Origin: Bin5 sp965220715
Lineage (GTDB): Bacteria; Chloroflexota; Anaerolineae; Caldilineales; Caldilineaceae
NCBI GenBank assembly: GCA_965220715.1
Contig: OZ244843.1
Span: 3,100,001-3,164,000, forward strand
Direction: 5' to 3'
Length of the DNA stretch: 64,000 bases
Notes under the pieces: generated by a model
The model's database searches: none
Told to the model about the DNA's origin: nothing
What the model saw: the letters and a program-made list of their open reading frames with translations, nothing else
Translations under genes and position numbers: made by a program
In this document: one piece after another, positions 26,977 through 35,626 of the stretch
How the letters are laid out: every line of letters starts with the position of its first letter
Position numbering within the stretch: position 1 is the first letter of the stretch

Positions 26977-27933
26977 TTAACTGACATAGATGACAGCCAC
27001 CACGGAGAGGACCCACAGGATCACAGCTGCCAGTAGAGGACGATCTGCGAACAGCAGGTCGTCCGGCGCACCCCCCCGTTGCTCAACGTGAATCAGGTAG
27101 AGATAGCGGAAGACAACGAAGACGATGAACGGGACCGTCAGCATCATCTGCAAACGGTCTGCCAGCGCAGTCTCGGCCTCGAAGCTGTAGAACGTGTAGC
27201 TGATAAGGCCGCTTGTGGTAACGATTCCGATGATCTGATCCAGAAATGGCAGGTTGTACTGTTTCAGACTGGTACGGTGGCCGGCAGCAGCTTCCTTCAG
27301 GAGTACAATTTCGTGCCGTCGTTTGCCGAACCCAATGAATAGGGCCAACAAGCTAACGCAAATGTATAGCCACGGGCTGAACGCGCTGACTTCCACTGCC
27401 ACCGCGCCTGCAACGACTCGGAGGACGAAAAACACGGCAATCATCATTACGTCGATGATTACCACGTTCTTGAGGTAGACACAGTAAGCCACGTTGAGGG
27501 CGAGGTAGGCCGCCAGCGTCAGCCCAACGTAGGCGTCTACCAGTCCGGCGCCGAAGATGCTTGAAACGGCGAGAACGACCATGGCTGCCTTGGCGAAACC
27601 AGGGTTGAGTTGGTCGCTGGCCAAGGGCCGCAGCCGCTTGCGGGGATGGTGACGATCCTTCTCAATGTCGATCAGGTCGTTCAGTATGTAGACGCTGCTG
27701 GAAACCAGGCAGAAGCAGACAAGAGTCGATATGGCAGTCAGGGCCAGGGGCAGGTCCCACAGTTTGCCGTCGAATATCAGCCCAACCAGAACGAAACCGT
27801 TCTTCGTCCACTGTTTGGGCCGCATGGTTCGCAGCAGGTACAACAGGCCTTGGCCTGAGGCCCACGGCGAAACTCCAGCCAGATTGGGCCGTTCTTCCGA
27901 CAAGGGCGGGGGCGGCTCTGAGGCTCGATCCAT
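26977..27933 (-). CDS. UbiA-family prenyltransferase, decaprenyl-phosphate phosphoribosyltransferase-like
   Basis: This integral membrane protein of 318 residues has about eight to nine hydrophobic segments. The UbiA-family signature SVYILNDLIDIEKDRHHP (Asp-rich motif 1) is preceded by RTMRPKQWTKNGFVLVGLIF, characteristic of the decaprenyl-phosphate phosphoribosyltransferase subgroup that moves phosphoribose to a polyprenyl phosphate for cell-envelope sugars. IGFGKRRHEIVLL and HRTSLKQYNLPFLDQI contain the second conserved region. I chose the ATG at 27933, preceded by GGAG; an in-frame TTG at 28080 would add 49 residues. It converges on the PHP-AlbA_2 gene. The exact prenyl acceptor is not proven. 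Confidence 0.85.
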   Translation of the reverse strand: MDRASEPPPPLSEERPNLAGVSPWASGQGLLYLLRTMRPKQWTKNGFVLVGLIFDGKLWDLPLALTAISTLVCFCLVSSSVYILNDLIDIEKDRHHPRKRLRPLASDQLNPGFAKAAMVVLAVSSIFGAGLVDAYVGLTLAAYLALNVAYCVYLKNVVIIDVMMIAVFFVLRVVAGAVAVEVSAFSPWLYICVSLLALFIGFGKRRHEIVLLKEAAAGHRTSLKQYNLPFLDQIIGIVTTSGLISYTFYSFEAETALADRLQMMLTVPFIVFVVFRYLYLIHVEQRGGAPDDLLFADRPLLAAVILWVLSVVAVIYVS

Positions 27934-28236
27934 CAGTAGGAACTCCGGTTTGCAGTGTCGGATTGACAGTTCACTTTTCCAGTTATCGGCTTTTGGCACG
28001 AGCGCTCGCCTGCTGGTAAGGCCGGAAAGTGGACTATCAGTGACCAGCCAATGATACTTCACCCGTAATGGCAGAACCAAACCGGACCAGGAATCACAGA
28101 GTCATTGCAACTAGTGCGGCGCAAAGCATGGCACGGGCGACACATTCTTACAATACGCGCCAAAACCGTGTACATTACTTTCACAGTACAAATGATCAAA
28201 TCGTCTACAACGAGAAGAAAGGGTCACAAGTCAGGC

Positions 28237-28250
28237 AGTAAGCGCTTACT
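28237..28250. promoter_or_regulatory. 14-base perfect palindrome abutting the start of the first CNNM/CorC gene
   Basis: AGTAAGCGCTTACT is its own reverse complement and ends three bases before the ATG at 28254, where a ribosome-binding site would be expected. No Shine-Dalgarno sequence is seen, so the palindrome may be an operator that also controls translation. A possible -10 (TACATT, preceded by GTG) lies about 75 bases upstream. Confidence 0.45.
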
Positions 28251-28253
28251 ACA

Positions 28254-29654
28254 ATGGTAGTATTCCTGGTTCTCATAACCGTCTTTCTACTTATCACGCT
28301 GAACGGACTCTTCGTCGCTGCCGAGATCGGCACGGTCGGCGCCCGTCGGGCACGCATCGCTCAGCACGCCGCGACCGGCAGCCGGCCGGCACAGACGCTG
28401 CTGCCCATTCTGGAAAGCCCAAACCAGCTTGACAACTATATCGCCGCTTGCCAACTGGGCATCACCCTCTCCAGCCTCGTATTGGGCTATTACGGCAAAG
28501 CGGTTATCACCCCTTTGGTGGCGCCGCTGCTAAGCGATTCCGGGCTGGTGGCCCAGGCAGCCGCAGTGTCGATTGCGACTACCAGCGTCCTCGTTGTCCT
28601 TACCATTGTCCAGGTTGCCCTGAGTGAACTCGCCCCCAAGACCGTCGGCATCCAGTTCCCCGAACCCACGGCTCTTCTGCTGGTATCGACGGTGAATTGG
28701 GCAATGATCCTGTTGAGGCCGCTCATCTGGTTCTTCAATGGCAGCGGCCGCCTTTTCCTGCGCCTCGTCGGTTTAAGGGCGGTTTCTGAGGGCTTTCACA
28801 TCCATGCTCCCGAAGAGATCCTGATGATGGTGCAGGAGAGCGGGGCAGGAGGTGTTTTAGAAGAGGGCGAGACCGAGCTGTTAGAGAATACGCTGCAGTT
28901 GCGCCAGCGTTCGCTGCGCCACCTGGTCGTGCCCCGCACCCAGCTGCTGGCCGCGCCGGTGGATTTGCCAGCGGCCGACCTGTTGCGCCTACTCGCCGAA
29001 TCGAGCCATTCGCGACTACCCCTGTATGAGGGTACGGTCGACAACATCGTCGGCGTCGTCCACCTGAAAGACCTCCTGTGTTTTGGGGTCGACCCCGCCC
29101 CAACAGCAGCCGGACACACTCAGGGCACATGCGGACAGGACGGGGAGGTCCGCGATGTAATGCGAGTTCCCCCCTATGTGCCGGAGTCGGCTTCGGTGGG
29201 GACAGTGTTCCGCCAACTCCAGCGTGAACACTTCCATTTGGCCGTTGTCATCGACGAATACGGTGGGACAGCGGGCATTGTAACCTTCGAGGACCTGATT
29301 GAGGAGATATTCGGCGACATTGCCGACGAGTTTGATGCCGAAAGCCAGGAAATGGCCCTGGCGAACGACGGGCGTCTGCATCTTGCAGGCGATGTCGACC
29401 TGGAAAGTCTATCGGCCGTGCTGGGTTCTACTCTCGAATATGATGATGTCGATACCCTGGGCGGCGCGATTCTTGCCGAGCTGGGAGCCATTCCCGAACA
29501 GGGACAGGAAGTGCGGCTGCAGGAATTTGACTTCCGAGTTGAAAAGGTGAGCGGTTTCGCGATTTCCCAGGTCAGCGTCGCCTTACCTCCCGGAGCGGAA
29601 GCGAACCTGCTCCAGGCCGACGATCCATCCCAAACCCGCGCGCAGTCAACCTAG
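28254..29654 (+). CDS. CNNM/CorC (HlyC)-family membrane protein, paralogue 1
   Basis: This 466-residue protein has the standard domain order of the hemolysin-C/CorC family. An N-terminal DUF21/CNNM transmembrane domain comes first (about residues 1-190, four hydrophobic segments, starting VFLVLITVFLLITLNGLFVAAE). A pair of CBS domains follows (about 200-350, HLVVPRTQLLAAPV, SRLPLYEGTVDNIVGVVHLKDLL), with a C-terminal CorC/HlyC transporter-associated domain at the end (about 370-450). Family members are implicated in magnesium or cobalt export and resistance. The next gene is a paralogue in the same orientation, 61 bases downstream, so they are probably co-transcribed. The start lacks a Shine-Dalgarno sequence and abuts a palindrome. 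Confidence 0.92.
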   Translation: MVVFLVLITVFLLITLNGLFVAAEIGTVGARRARIAQHAATGSRPAQTLLPILESPNQLDNYIAACQLGITLSSLVLGYYGKAVITPLVAPLLSDSGLVAQAAAVSIATTSVLVVLTIVQVALSELAPKTVGIQFPEPTALLLVSTVNWAMILLRPLIWFFNGSGRLFLRLVGLRAVSEGFHIHAPEEILMMVQESGAGGVLEEGETELLENTLQLRQRSLRHLVVPRTQLLAAPVDLPAADLLRLLAESSHSRLPLYEGTVDNIVGVVHLKDLLCFGVDPAPTAAGHTQGTCGQDGEVRDVMRVPPYVPESASVGTVFRQLQREHFHLAVVIDEYGGTAGIVTFEDLIEEIFGDIADEFDAESQEMALANDGRLHLAGDVDLESLSAVLGSTLEYDDVDTLGGAILAELGAIPEQGQEVRLQEFDFRVEKVSGFAISQVSVALPPGAEANLLQADDPSQTRAQST

Positions 29655-29715
29655 AGCCCTCGTCAGCCAGATTTGCGCGGGGCAAATTGACGAGAATGCA
29701 GGTGGAGTTTAGCGA

Positions 29716-31104
29716 GTGGAATTTCTGCTTCCCGTTTTGATCATTGCCGCACTAATTTTTTTCAACGGCCTATTTGTAGCCGTGGAATTCGCGGTTGTCG
29801 CGTCGTCCAGGACGCGTATGGCCCAACTGGCCAATGAAGGCTCAGCTTCAGCCGCCAAGGTAATGCGAATTCTGACCGACGCGCGCGGGCAGACCCGCTT
29901 TATCATCATGGCTCAGTTGGGCATTACGCTTTCCAGCTTGGGATTGGGCATGTACGGCGAACACACAATCGCCGAGTGGATCCTGGCTCTGTTGGAGCAT
30001 TACGGTGTCGAAATGGGCCTGATCAACGTTGCAACTGCCCACAGCGCTGCCCTGGTCCTGGCCATCGGTCTGATGACCTATCTGCACGTAGTTTTTGGGG
30101 AGGTAATGCCCAAATCTTTGGCGCTGCAGGCGCCAGAGGCTACAGCTCTGCGCGTGATCAACCCGTTCTGGGTCATCGAGCGCACATTCTCTCCAGTCAT
30201 CTATGTCCTCAACGTCATTGCGCGCGCTATAACGCGCGCTTGCGGCGTGCCCGAGCGGGACGAACAGGACCGCATGATCTCTCCGCAGGAACTTGAGTTG
30301 ATCGTCGAAGAGAGTTTCGAAGAGGGACTGATCGCGCCCTCCGAGCAGCTCTACATCGAAAACATCCTGGACATGAGAGAGCGGACCGTGGGCCAGGTTA
30401 TGACGCCGCGCACGCGTATTGTCGGCATTTCTGCCGTTGAAACCGAACAAGAAATTCTGCGGCTTGTGTGCGCATCCAATCACTCGCGGTATCCGATTTA
30501 CGATGGAGACCTGGACCAGATCAGAGGATTCTTCCACGTCAAGGACCTGGCCCGCCACCTGCAAAATAGCGCCGATGCCGGCCCGCTCGATCTGCGTAAA
30601 ATGGCAAGGAACAGGCCGGTGATCGTCGTGCCGGAAACGCTCTCGCTGGACCAGATGCTGGGACGATTTCGGGCCGAGAAAGGCGCGCTGGCGGTGGTTA
30701 TCGACGAGTTCGGCGGCACGGCCGGAATCGTCACCTTCGAAGACCTGCTGGAGGAGGTCGTTGGCGAAATCCAGGACGAGTTCGACGTAGAACGGGCGCC
30801 TTTCGAGTTTGTGGGTGATAGGCGCCTGCGCGTAGACGGATCCCTGTTGTTGCATGAACTCAACCAGCATTTCGACATCAACTATGACGAGGAGGAGGTC
30901 GATACTGTAGGCGGTCTCATTATGGCCCACTTGGGCCGCATCCCTGTGGTTGGCGACGTCGTCGAGCTTGACGGCGTGCGGTATGAAGTTGAACAAGTGA
31001 CCGGGCGGGCTGTGGATTCGGTGTTGGTGGAGTTGCCAGCGGATGTCCAATTGCCCGCGGAGGTGACCGAAGACGATCCTACATCCGCGGCCGGTCCAGA
31101 TTGA
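29716..31104 (+). CDS. CNNM/CorC (HlyC)-family membrane protein, paralogue 2
   Basis: This 462-residue paralogue of the preceding gene has the same order: DUF21/CNNM membrane domain (VEFLLPVLIIAALIFFNGLF start), CBS pair (about 200-345; MTPRTRIVGIS, SRYPIYDGDLDQIRGFFHVK) and CorC/HlyC domain (about 360-440). It starts at GTG 29716, with GGAG about ten bases upstream. Tandem pairs of this family are common and may form hetero-oligomers. Its stop codon overlaps the -35 hexamer of the strong promoter for the T-box/alaX/ileS unit, so the two transcription units abut exactly. Confidence 0.92.
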   Translation: MEFLLPVLIIAALIFFNGLFVAVEFAVVASSRTRMAQLANEGSASAAKVMRILTDARGQTRFIIMAQLGITLSSLGLGMYGEHTIAEWILALLEHYGVEMGLINVATAHSAALVLAIGLMTYLHVVFGEVMPKSLALQAPEATALRVINPFWVIERTFSPVIYVLNVIARAITRACGVPERDEQDRMISPQELELIVEESFEEGLIAPSEQLYIENILDMRERTVGQVMTPRTRIVGISAVETEQEILRLVCASNHSRYPIYDGDLDQIRGFFHVKDLARHLQNSADAGPLDLRKMARNRPVIVVPETLSLDQMLGRFRAEKGALAVVIDEFGGTAGIVTFEDLLEEVVGEIQDEFDVERAPFEFVGDRRLRVDGSLLLHELNQHFDINYDEEEVDTVGGLIMAHLGRIPVVGDVVELDGVRYEVEQVTGRAVDSVLVELPADVQLPAEVTEDDPTSAAGPD

Positions 31105-31129
31105 CAAACTTCCTCAGCGGAGTTACAAT
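31101..31129 (+). promoter_or_regulatory. Near-consensus promoter of the T-box/alaX/ileS unit
   Basis: TTGACA (31101-31106), a 17-base spacer and TACAAT (31124-31129) make the best sigma-A-type promoter match in the window. Predicted initiation is near 31136, which places the whole T-box in the leader. The -35 overlaps the stop codon of the CorC-like gene. Confidence 0.85.
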
Positions 31130-31159
31130 TGCGGCGATTTGCTCTATTGAGTGCAGAAT

Positions 31160-31446
31160 TGGCGTTGAAGGAGACGAGTAACTGTCGTCAAGTCCCCAGC
31201 GAGTCCGGGTAGGTGGAAGCCGGACGGACCGCTGCGACAGCGAATATCACTCCTGAGCCGTGACCTGAAAAGCGGCCATATCGTTTAGTAAGCGTCACCG
31301 GTGTCGTGAACCGTTACCTTCACGGCCAGACAGTATGTGGATCTCTTCGCTGGCACAAAAGCGGTCCGGCCCAATGGCCGGGAAGCAGGGTGGTACCGCG
31401 GACTTTTCAGCCCGTCCCTGAATTTTGGGTCGGGCTTTCTCTTTTG
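31160..31446 (+). promoter_or_regulatory. T-box leader RNA with isoleucine specifier
   Basis: This is a tRNA-sensing transcription-attenuation riboswitch. The conserved T-box sequence AGGGTGGTACCGCGG is at 31387-31401; its UGGU can pair with the ACCA 3' end of uncharged tRNA-Ile. In Stem I, AGTA near 31177 and GAA at 31242-31244 form the loop-E pair that flanks the specifier, and the specifier codon reads ATC (31246-31248), isoleucine. A terminator hairpin follows at 31409-31446. When tRNA-Ile is uncharged, the antiterminator should form and alaX-ileS be expressed. The ends are approximate. The specifier matches the downstream ileS, which supports the assignment. Confidence 0.93.
31409..31446 (+). 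terminator. Terminator of the T-box leader
   Basis: The stem AGCCCGTCCC (31409-31418) with GGGTCGGGCT (31427-31436) has one T-T mismatch and is followed by TTCTCTTTTG. It competes with the antiterminator that contains the T-box sequence just upstream. Confidence 0.9.
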
Positions 31447-31492
31447 TTATCTGGTGGTAAGCTTTTTTCCCGAGTACTGAAGCGAGGAACTG

Positions 31493-32239
31493 ATGACTGC
31501 CGAACTCTTTTACGACGACGCCTACATCCAGGAATTTGACGCTGCCATCACTGCTGTCGATAAAAAGGATGGAAAGTTGCGCGTTGCGCTTGACCGCACA
31601 TCCTTCTACCCGGGCGGCGGCGGTCAGCCCAACGATATCGGCTGGCTGACCATAGACCACCGCCGGCTGTCCGTAAGCAAGGTCAAGCGGGAGGGCGGCC
31701 GCATCTGGCATACGCTGGATGGGATGAAGGGCGAGTCGATTCCGATCGCGCCGGGGCGAAAAGTGCTCGGGGAGCTGGACTGGGCGCGACGTTACCTTCT
31801 GATGCGCACACACACGGCCATGCACATCCTGTGTGGTGTCGTCTGGCGGGATTACGGCGCCTCTGTAACCGGCGGCGACATGAAGCCGGGGGGCGGCCGA
31901 ATGGACTTCGAGTTTCAGGCAATGAGCGGCGACCTGGTGGCCGCGATCGAACAAAAATGCAATGCTGAAATCGCGGCTGCGCGCCCGATCACTACGCAGA
32001 CTATGCCCCGCGAAGAGGCATTCCAGATACCGGATTTGATCCGTACCAAAATCAATCTTCTGCCCAAACAGATTGCCGAAGTGCGGACAGTTGATTTGGA
32101 AGGACTGGACCTCCAGGCCGATGGCGGTACCCACGCCCGCAACACAAGTGAAGTCGGCGCAATGCGCGTGGTCGACTACCGTAGCAAGGGCGCGATCAAT
32201 AAGCGAATCTATGTGGAGATAGGCGAGGCCAAGGCGTAG
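31493..32239 (+). CDS. alaX: Alanyl-tRNA editing protein, AlaX type
   Basis: This free-standing AlaRS-like editing protein of 248 residues should hydrolyse mischarged Ser- or Gly-tRNA(Ala). SFYPGGGGQPNDIG (about residues 37-50) is the AlaX N-terminal glycine-rich motif. The HxxxH metal motif is His107/His111 (RTHTAMHIL). The second metal motif, usually C-x-x-x-H, reads Asp210-Gly-Gly-Thr-His214 (LQADGGTHARNTSEVG), with Asp in place of Cys; some AlaX-M-type proteins may tolerate this. It is the first gene after the isoleucine T-box and lies 37 bases before ileS. Its placement under isoleucine control is unexpected for an alanine-editing enzyme. Confidence 0.9.
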   Translation: MTAELFYDDAYIQEFDAAITAVDKKDGKLRVALDRTSFYPGGGGQPNDIGWLTIDHRRLSVSKVKREGGRIWHTLDGMKGESIPIAPGRKVLGELDWARRYLLMRTHTAMHILCGVVWRDYGASVTGGDMKPGGGRMDFEFQAMSGDLVAAIEQKCNAEIAAARPITTQTMPREEAFQIPDLIRTKINLLPKQIAEVRTVDLEGLDLQADGGTHARNTSEVGAMRVVDYRSKGAINKRIYVEIGEAKA

Positions 32240-32275
32240 AATGGCACCGTTTCCAAGACGATAAGGGATAATATA

Positions 32276-35200
32276 ATGGCACAGACAATCTCAGAATCGG
32301 TTGCCTCGACTAATGGGCGTGCGCAGCGCGACAGATTCAAAGCGGTCCCCGCCAGCACCTCCTTTCCTGAGATGGAGGAGGCAATTCTGAAGTTATGGCA
32401 GGACAAGGATGTCTTCCAGCGCTCCGTGCAGGAGCGTGAAGGTGGTCCGGAATATGTCTTTTTCGAAGGTCCGCCGACTGCCAACGGCCGGCCGGGCATC
32501 CATCATGTGCTCGCGCGGGCGTTCAAGGATATGTTCCCCCGCTACAAGACCATGCAAGGCTACCACGTGTTGCGCAAAGGGGGCTGGGACACGCACGGCC
32601 TGCCGGTTGAACTGGAGGTCGAAAAGCAACTCGGTCTTACCGGTAAAGACCAGATCGAAGAGTATGGCGTCGCCAGATTCAACCGGATGTGCAAAGAGTC
32701 GGTCTGGGAGTATCTCAGCGACTGGGAGGCCCTCACCGAGAGGATGGCGTTCTGGGTAAGTCTCGATGACGCCTACGTCACCATGAACAATGAGTACGTC
32801 CAGTCGCTTTGGTGGATTCTCCAGCAGCTCTGGAATAAGGGCCTTCTCTTTGAAGGCTACAAGGTCGTTCCTTACTGTCCACGCTGCGGCACCCCTCTCA
32901 GCAGCCATGAACTCTCACTGGGCTACAAGGAAGGAACCGTCGACCCCAGCGTCTACGTGAAGTTCGCCGTAAAGGGCGAAGAAGACGCTTTTCTGCTGGC
33001 GTGGACGACCACGCCGTGGACGCTTCCCGGCAACGCGGCCCTGGCCGTCGGTGAAAATATCGACTACCTGAAGGTACGAGACGCTTCCGGCGCACAACTA
33101 TATTTGGCCAAGGAAAGGGCCGAGGCCGTTCTCGAGCCGGGCTACGAACTGATAGCTGAAATGAAGGGCGCTGCGCTGGTCGGCAAGGAATATGAGCCGC
33201 TGTACCGCTTTGGGCCTCCTGTTGAAGAGCGCTTTGCCTACGTCATCGCCGCCGACTATGTCAGCACTGCTGACGGTACCGGTATCGTTCACATCGCGCC
33301 CGCATTTGGCGCAGACGACCTGGCCGCCGGGCAAACCCATAACCTGCCGGTCTTCCACACAGTCGATTCCGCCGGACAGTTCAAACCGGAGGTTACGCCC
33401 TGGGCCGGTATTTTCGTCAAAGAGGCTGATCCCCACATTACCTCCGATCTGGAAGAACGGGGACTGCTCTACAAGGCCGGCACCTACGAGCATACCTACC
33501 CCTTTTGCTGGCGCTGCGACACCCCTCTGATCTACTGGGCGAAGGAGACGTGGTACATTCGCACCAGCGACTTTAAGGACCGGCTGGTGGCGTTGAATGA
33601 CACGATTAACTGGGTGCCCGATCATATCCGCAGCGGGCGTTTCGGGCGTTGGCTGGAGAACAATGTGGACTGGGCCTTGGGCCGCGATCGTTACTGGGCT
33701 ACGCCGATCCCGATCTGGAAGAGCGACGCGGCCGGCAGCGATTACATGGAGTGTATCGGCAGCATTGCCGAACTGTCGGAGAAGAGCGGCCGCGACTTGA
33801 GCGGGTTGGACCTCCACCGCCCCTATGTGGACGATATCACGTGGCCGGCGCCGGACGGCGGCACGATGCGCCGCGTCAACGAACTCTGCGATGTCTGGTT
33901 CGACAGCGGCTCGATGCCCGTTGCCCAGTGGCACTACCCGTTCTCCAACGAAATAGAGTGGGAGACCTACAAACAGGCCGACTACATCTGCGAAGCGATC
34001 GATCAGACGCGCGGCTGGTTCTACACGCTGCACGCGGTCAGCACACTGCTCTTCGACAGGCCGGCATTCAAGAACGTTATCTGTCTGGGCCATATTCTGG
34101 CCGAAGACGGCTCGAAGATGAGCAAGTCCAAAGGCAACGTGGTCGACCCGTGGCAGGTATTCGACGAACACGGCGCCGATGCCACTCGCTGGTATATGTA
34201 TACTGCCGGCCCACCTGGAAACGCGCGGCGCTTCAGCGGCAATCTGGTGGCGGAGGTGAAAAGACGATTCCTCAATACATTGTGGAACACCTACAGCTTT
34301 TACGTCGTATACGCCAATCTTCAGGAAGGCAATAACGGAAGCGATGGAGGAACGAAAGAGTCGACGCAGTCTCCCGAGTTCGCACTGCATGATCGATGGC
34401 TGCTCTCCGAGCTGAACCGGCTCATCCGTGACGTGACTGCCGCCTACGAGGCCTACGATGTCACTGCGGCCACTCGCCCCATTGCCGAATTTGTCGACGA
34501 ACTCAGCAACTGGTATGTTCGGCTCAACCGGCGGCGCTTCTGGGATGGCGACGCAGCTGCCCTATCCACCTTGCGCCATACGCTCGTTACTGTCTCCAAA
34601 CTGTTGGCTCCGGCGATCCCTTTCATCTCTGAGGAGGTCTACCAGAATTTGGTCGCTGGCGTCGAGCCTGATGCGCCGGTCTCGATCCATCTGGCGACTT
34701 GGCCGCAATTCGATGAGGCTGCCATCGATGACCGTCTTCATGCTGACATGGCCCTGGCGCAAAAGGTGACGACGCTGGGCCGGGCGGCAAGAGAATCCGT
34801 TGCGCTGAAAGTGCGCCAACCGGTGCAACGGGTAGTTGTTCGCACGCGCACAGAGGAGGAAAACGCCGGCCTGGAGCGGGTGAGTGATCTGCTCCTTTCC
34901 GAGTTGAATGTTAAGGAAGTGGGCATTGCCAGCGAAGCCGGTGATCTGGTCGACGTGACCGTCTTTCCGCTACCCAAGCAGCTTGGTCAAAAATACGGCC
35001 GCGGTTTCCCGGTTATCAGGCGGGAATTCGCCGAGTGGAATCAGCGGGAACTGGCTGACCGCTTTGACGCCGGCGAATCCGTGACCGTGGATGATGACGG
35101 CCAATCTTATGTTGTCGAACCGGAGGATGTGGAGGTGCGCCGAACGCCCCGCGCCGGCCTCGCAGTCGCCGAAGACGGCGGCTACCTTGTTGCCGTAACG

Positions 35201-35491
35201 ACGACACTGACCCCTGCATTAGAACTGGAAGGCCAGGCGCGGGAGCTTGTACGCCGCATTCAGCAACTGCGCAAAGATTCCGACCTGGACATCAGTGACC
35301 GCATCAGGCTGACGCTGCCGGATTCGCCGCTCATGAGCAGCCTGCTGTCGGCACATAAAAGTTACATAATGGCAGAAACCTTGACGCTGGAAATCGAATT
35401 GACGACCGAAACCGCTGAGGTTCTCGAAGGTGAATCAGTTACATTTTCTCTGGGCGAAGAGGAAGCGATAGTTGGCTTGAGCAGAGCGTAA
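32276..35491 (+). CDS. ileS: Isoleucyl-tRNA synthetase, type 2-like, with GxHH signature
   Basis: This class Ia synthetase of 1,071 residues charges tRNA-Ile. The length and the eukaryote-like block structure fit IleRS type 2. The class I HIGH signature position reads Gly74-Ile-His-His77 (TANGRPGIHHVLARAF), i.e. GxHH with the first and third residues exchanged. KMSKS is intact (Lys614, DGSKMSKSKGN). The connective and editing region carries CPRCGTPLSSHE (from residue 201) and GTGIVHIAPAFGADD; a second Cys pair occurs in CWRCDTPLIYW. The C-terminal anticodon-binding region is complete. It is controlled by the T-box upstream and co-transcribed with alaX. Published work associates GxHH in type 2 IleRS with very high mupirocin resistance; that property is inferred here from the motif only. 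Confidence 0.96.
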   Translation: MAQTISESVASTNGRAQRDRFKAVPASTSFPEMEEAILKLWQDKDVFQRSVQEREGGPEYVFFEGPPTANGRPGIHHVLARAFKDMFPRYKTMQGYHVLRKGGWDTHGLPVELEVEKQLGLTGKDQIEEYGVARFNRMCKESVWEYLSDWEALTERMAFWVSLDDAYVTMNNEYVQSLWWILQQLWNKGLLFEGYKVVPYCPRCGTPLSSHELSLGYKEGTVDPSVYVKFAVKGEEDAFLLAWTTTPWTLPGNAALAVGENIDYLKVRDASGAQLYLAKERAEAVLEPGYELIAEMKGAALVGKEYEPLYRFGPPVEERFAYVIAADYVSTADGTGIVHIAPAFGADDLAAGQTHNLPVFHTVDSAGQFKPEVTPWAGIFVKEADPHITSDLEERGLLYKAGTYEHTYPFCWRCDTPLIYWAKETWYIRTSDFKDRLVALNDTINWVPDHIRSGRFGRWLENNVDWALGRDRYWATPIPIWKSDAAGSDYMECIGSIAELSEKSGRDLSGLDLHRPYVDDITWPAPDGGTMRRVNELCDVWFDSGSMPVAQWHYPFSNEIEWETYKQADYICEAIDQTRGWFYTLHAVSTLLFDRPAFKNVICLGHILAEDGSKMSKSKGNVVDPWQVFDEHGADATRWYMYTAGPPGNARRFSGNLVAEVKRRFLNTLWNTYSFYVVYANLQEGNNGSDGGTKESTQSPEFALHDRWLLSELNRLIRDVTAAYEAYDVTAATRPIAEFVDELSNWYVRLNRRRFWDGDAAALSTLRHTLVTVSKLLAPAIPFISEEVYQNLVAGVEPDAPVSIHLATWPQFDEAAIDDRLHADMALAQKVTTLGRAARESVALKVRQPVQRVVVRTRTEEENAGLERVSDLLLSELNVKEVGIASEAGDLVDVTVFPLPKQLGQKYGRGFPVIRREFAEWNQRELADRFDAGESVTVDDDGQSYVVEPEDVEVRRTPRAGLAVAEDGGYLVAVTTTLTPALELEGQARELVRRIQQLRKDSDLDISDRIRLTLPDSPLMSSLLSAHKSYIMAETLTLEIELTTETAEVLEGESVTFSLGEEEAIVGLSRA

Positions 35492-35626
35492 TCAAACTAC
35501 CGGCGGCGAGCCGCTCGTATGCCGCGCCGCCCCCGTCGCAAGAAGCGTGCGTACTCTGCCGGGCCGGTCTGTTTTCATATTTGCCCGTCTTGACACGGGC
35601 GACAGGCGTTCCCAAGGAAGAACCCA

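Noticed and set aside
29848..31107. 419-residue minus-strand frame opposite the second CorC-like gene
   Set aside because: It is the antisense shadow of a well-supported membrane protein gene; composition is that of a complementary frame.
33098..34390. 430-residue minus-strand frame opposite ileS
   Set aside because: It lies entirely within ileS, has no family motifs, and has codon composition typical of an antisense frame.
35586..35607. Short inverted repeat before gcvH as a glycine riboswitch or terminator
   Set aside because: The stem is only six pairs, lacks a T-run, and no glycine-aptamer core is visible.
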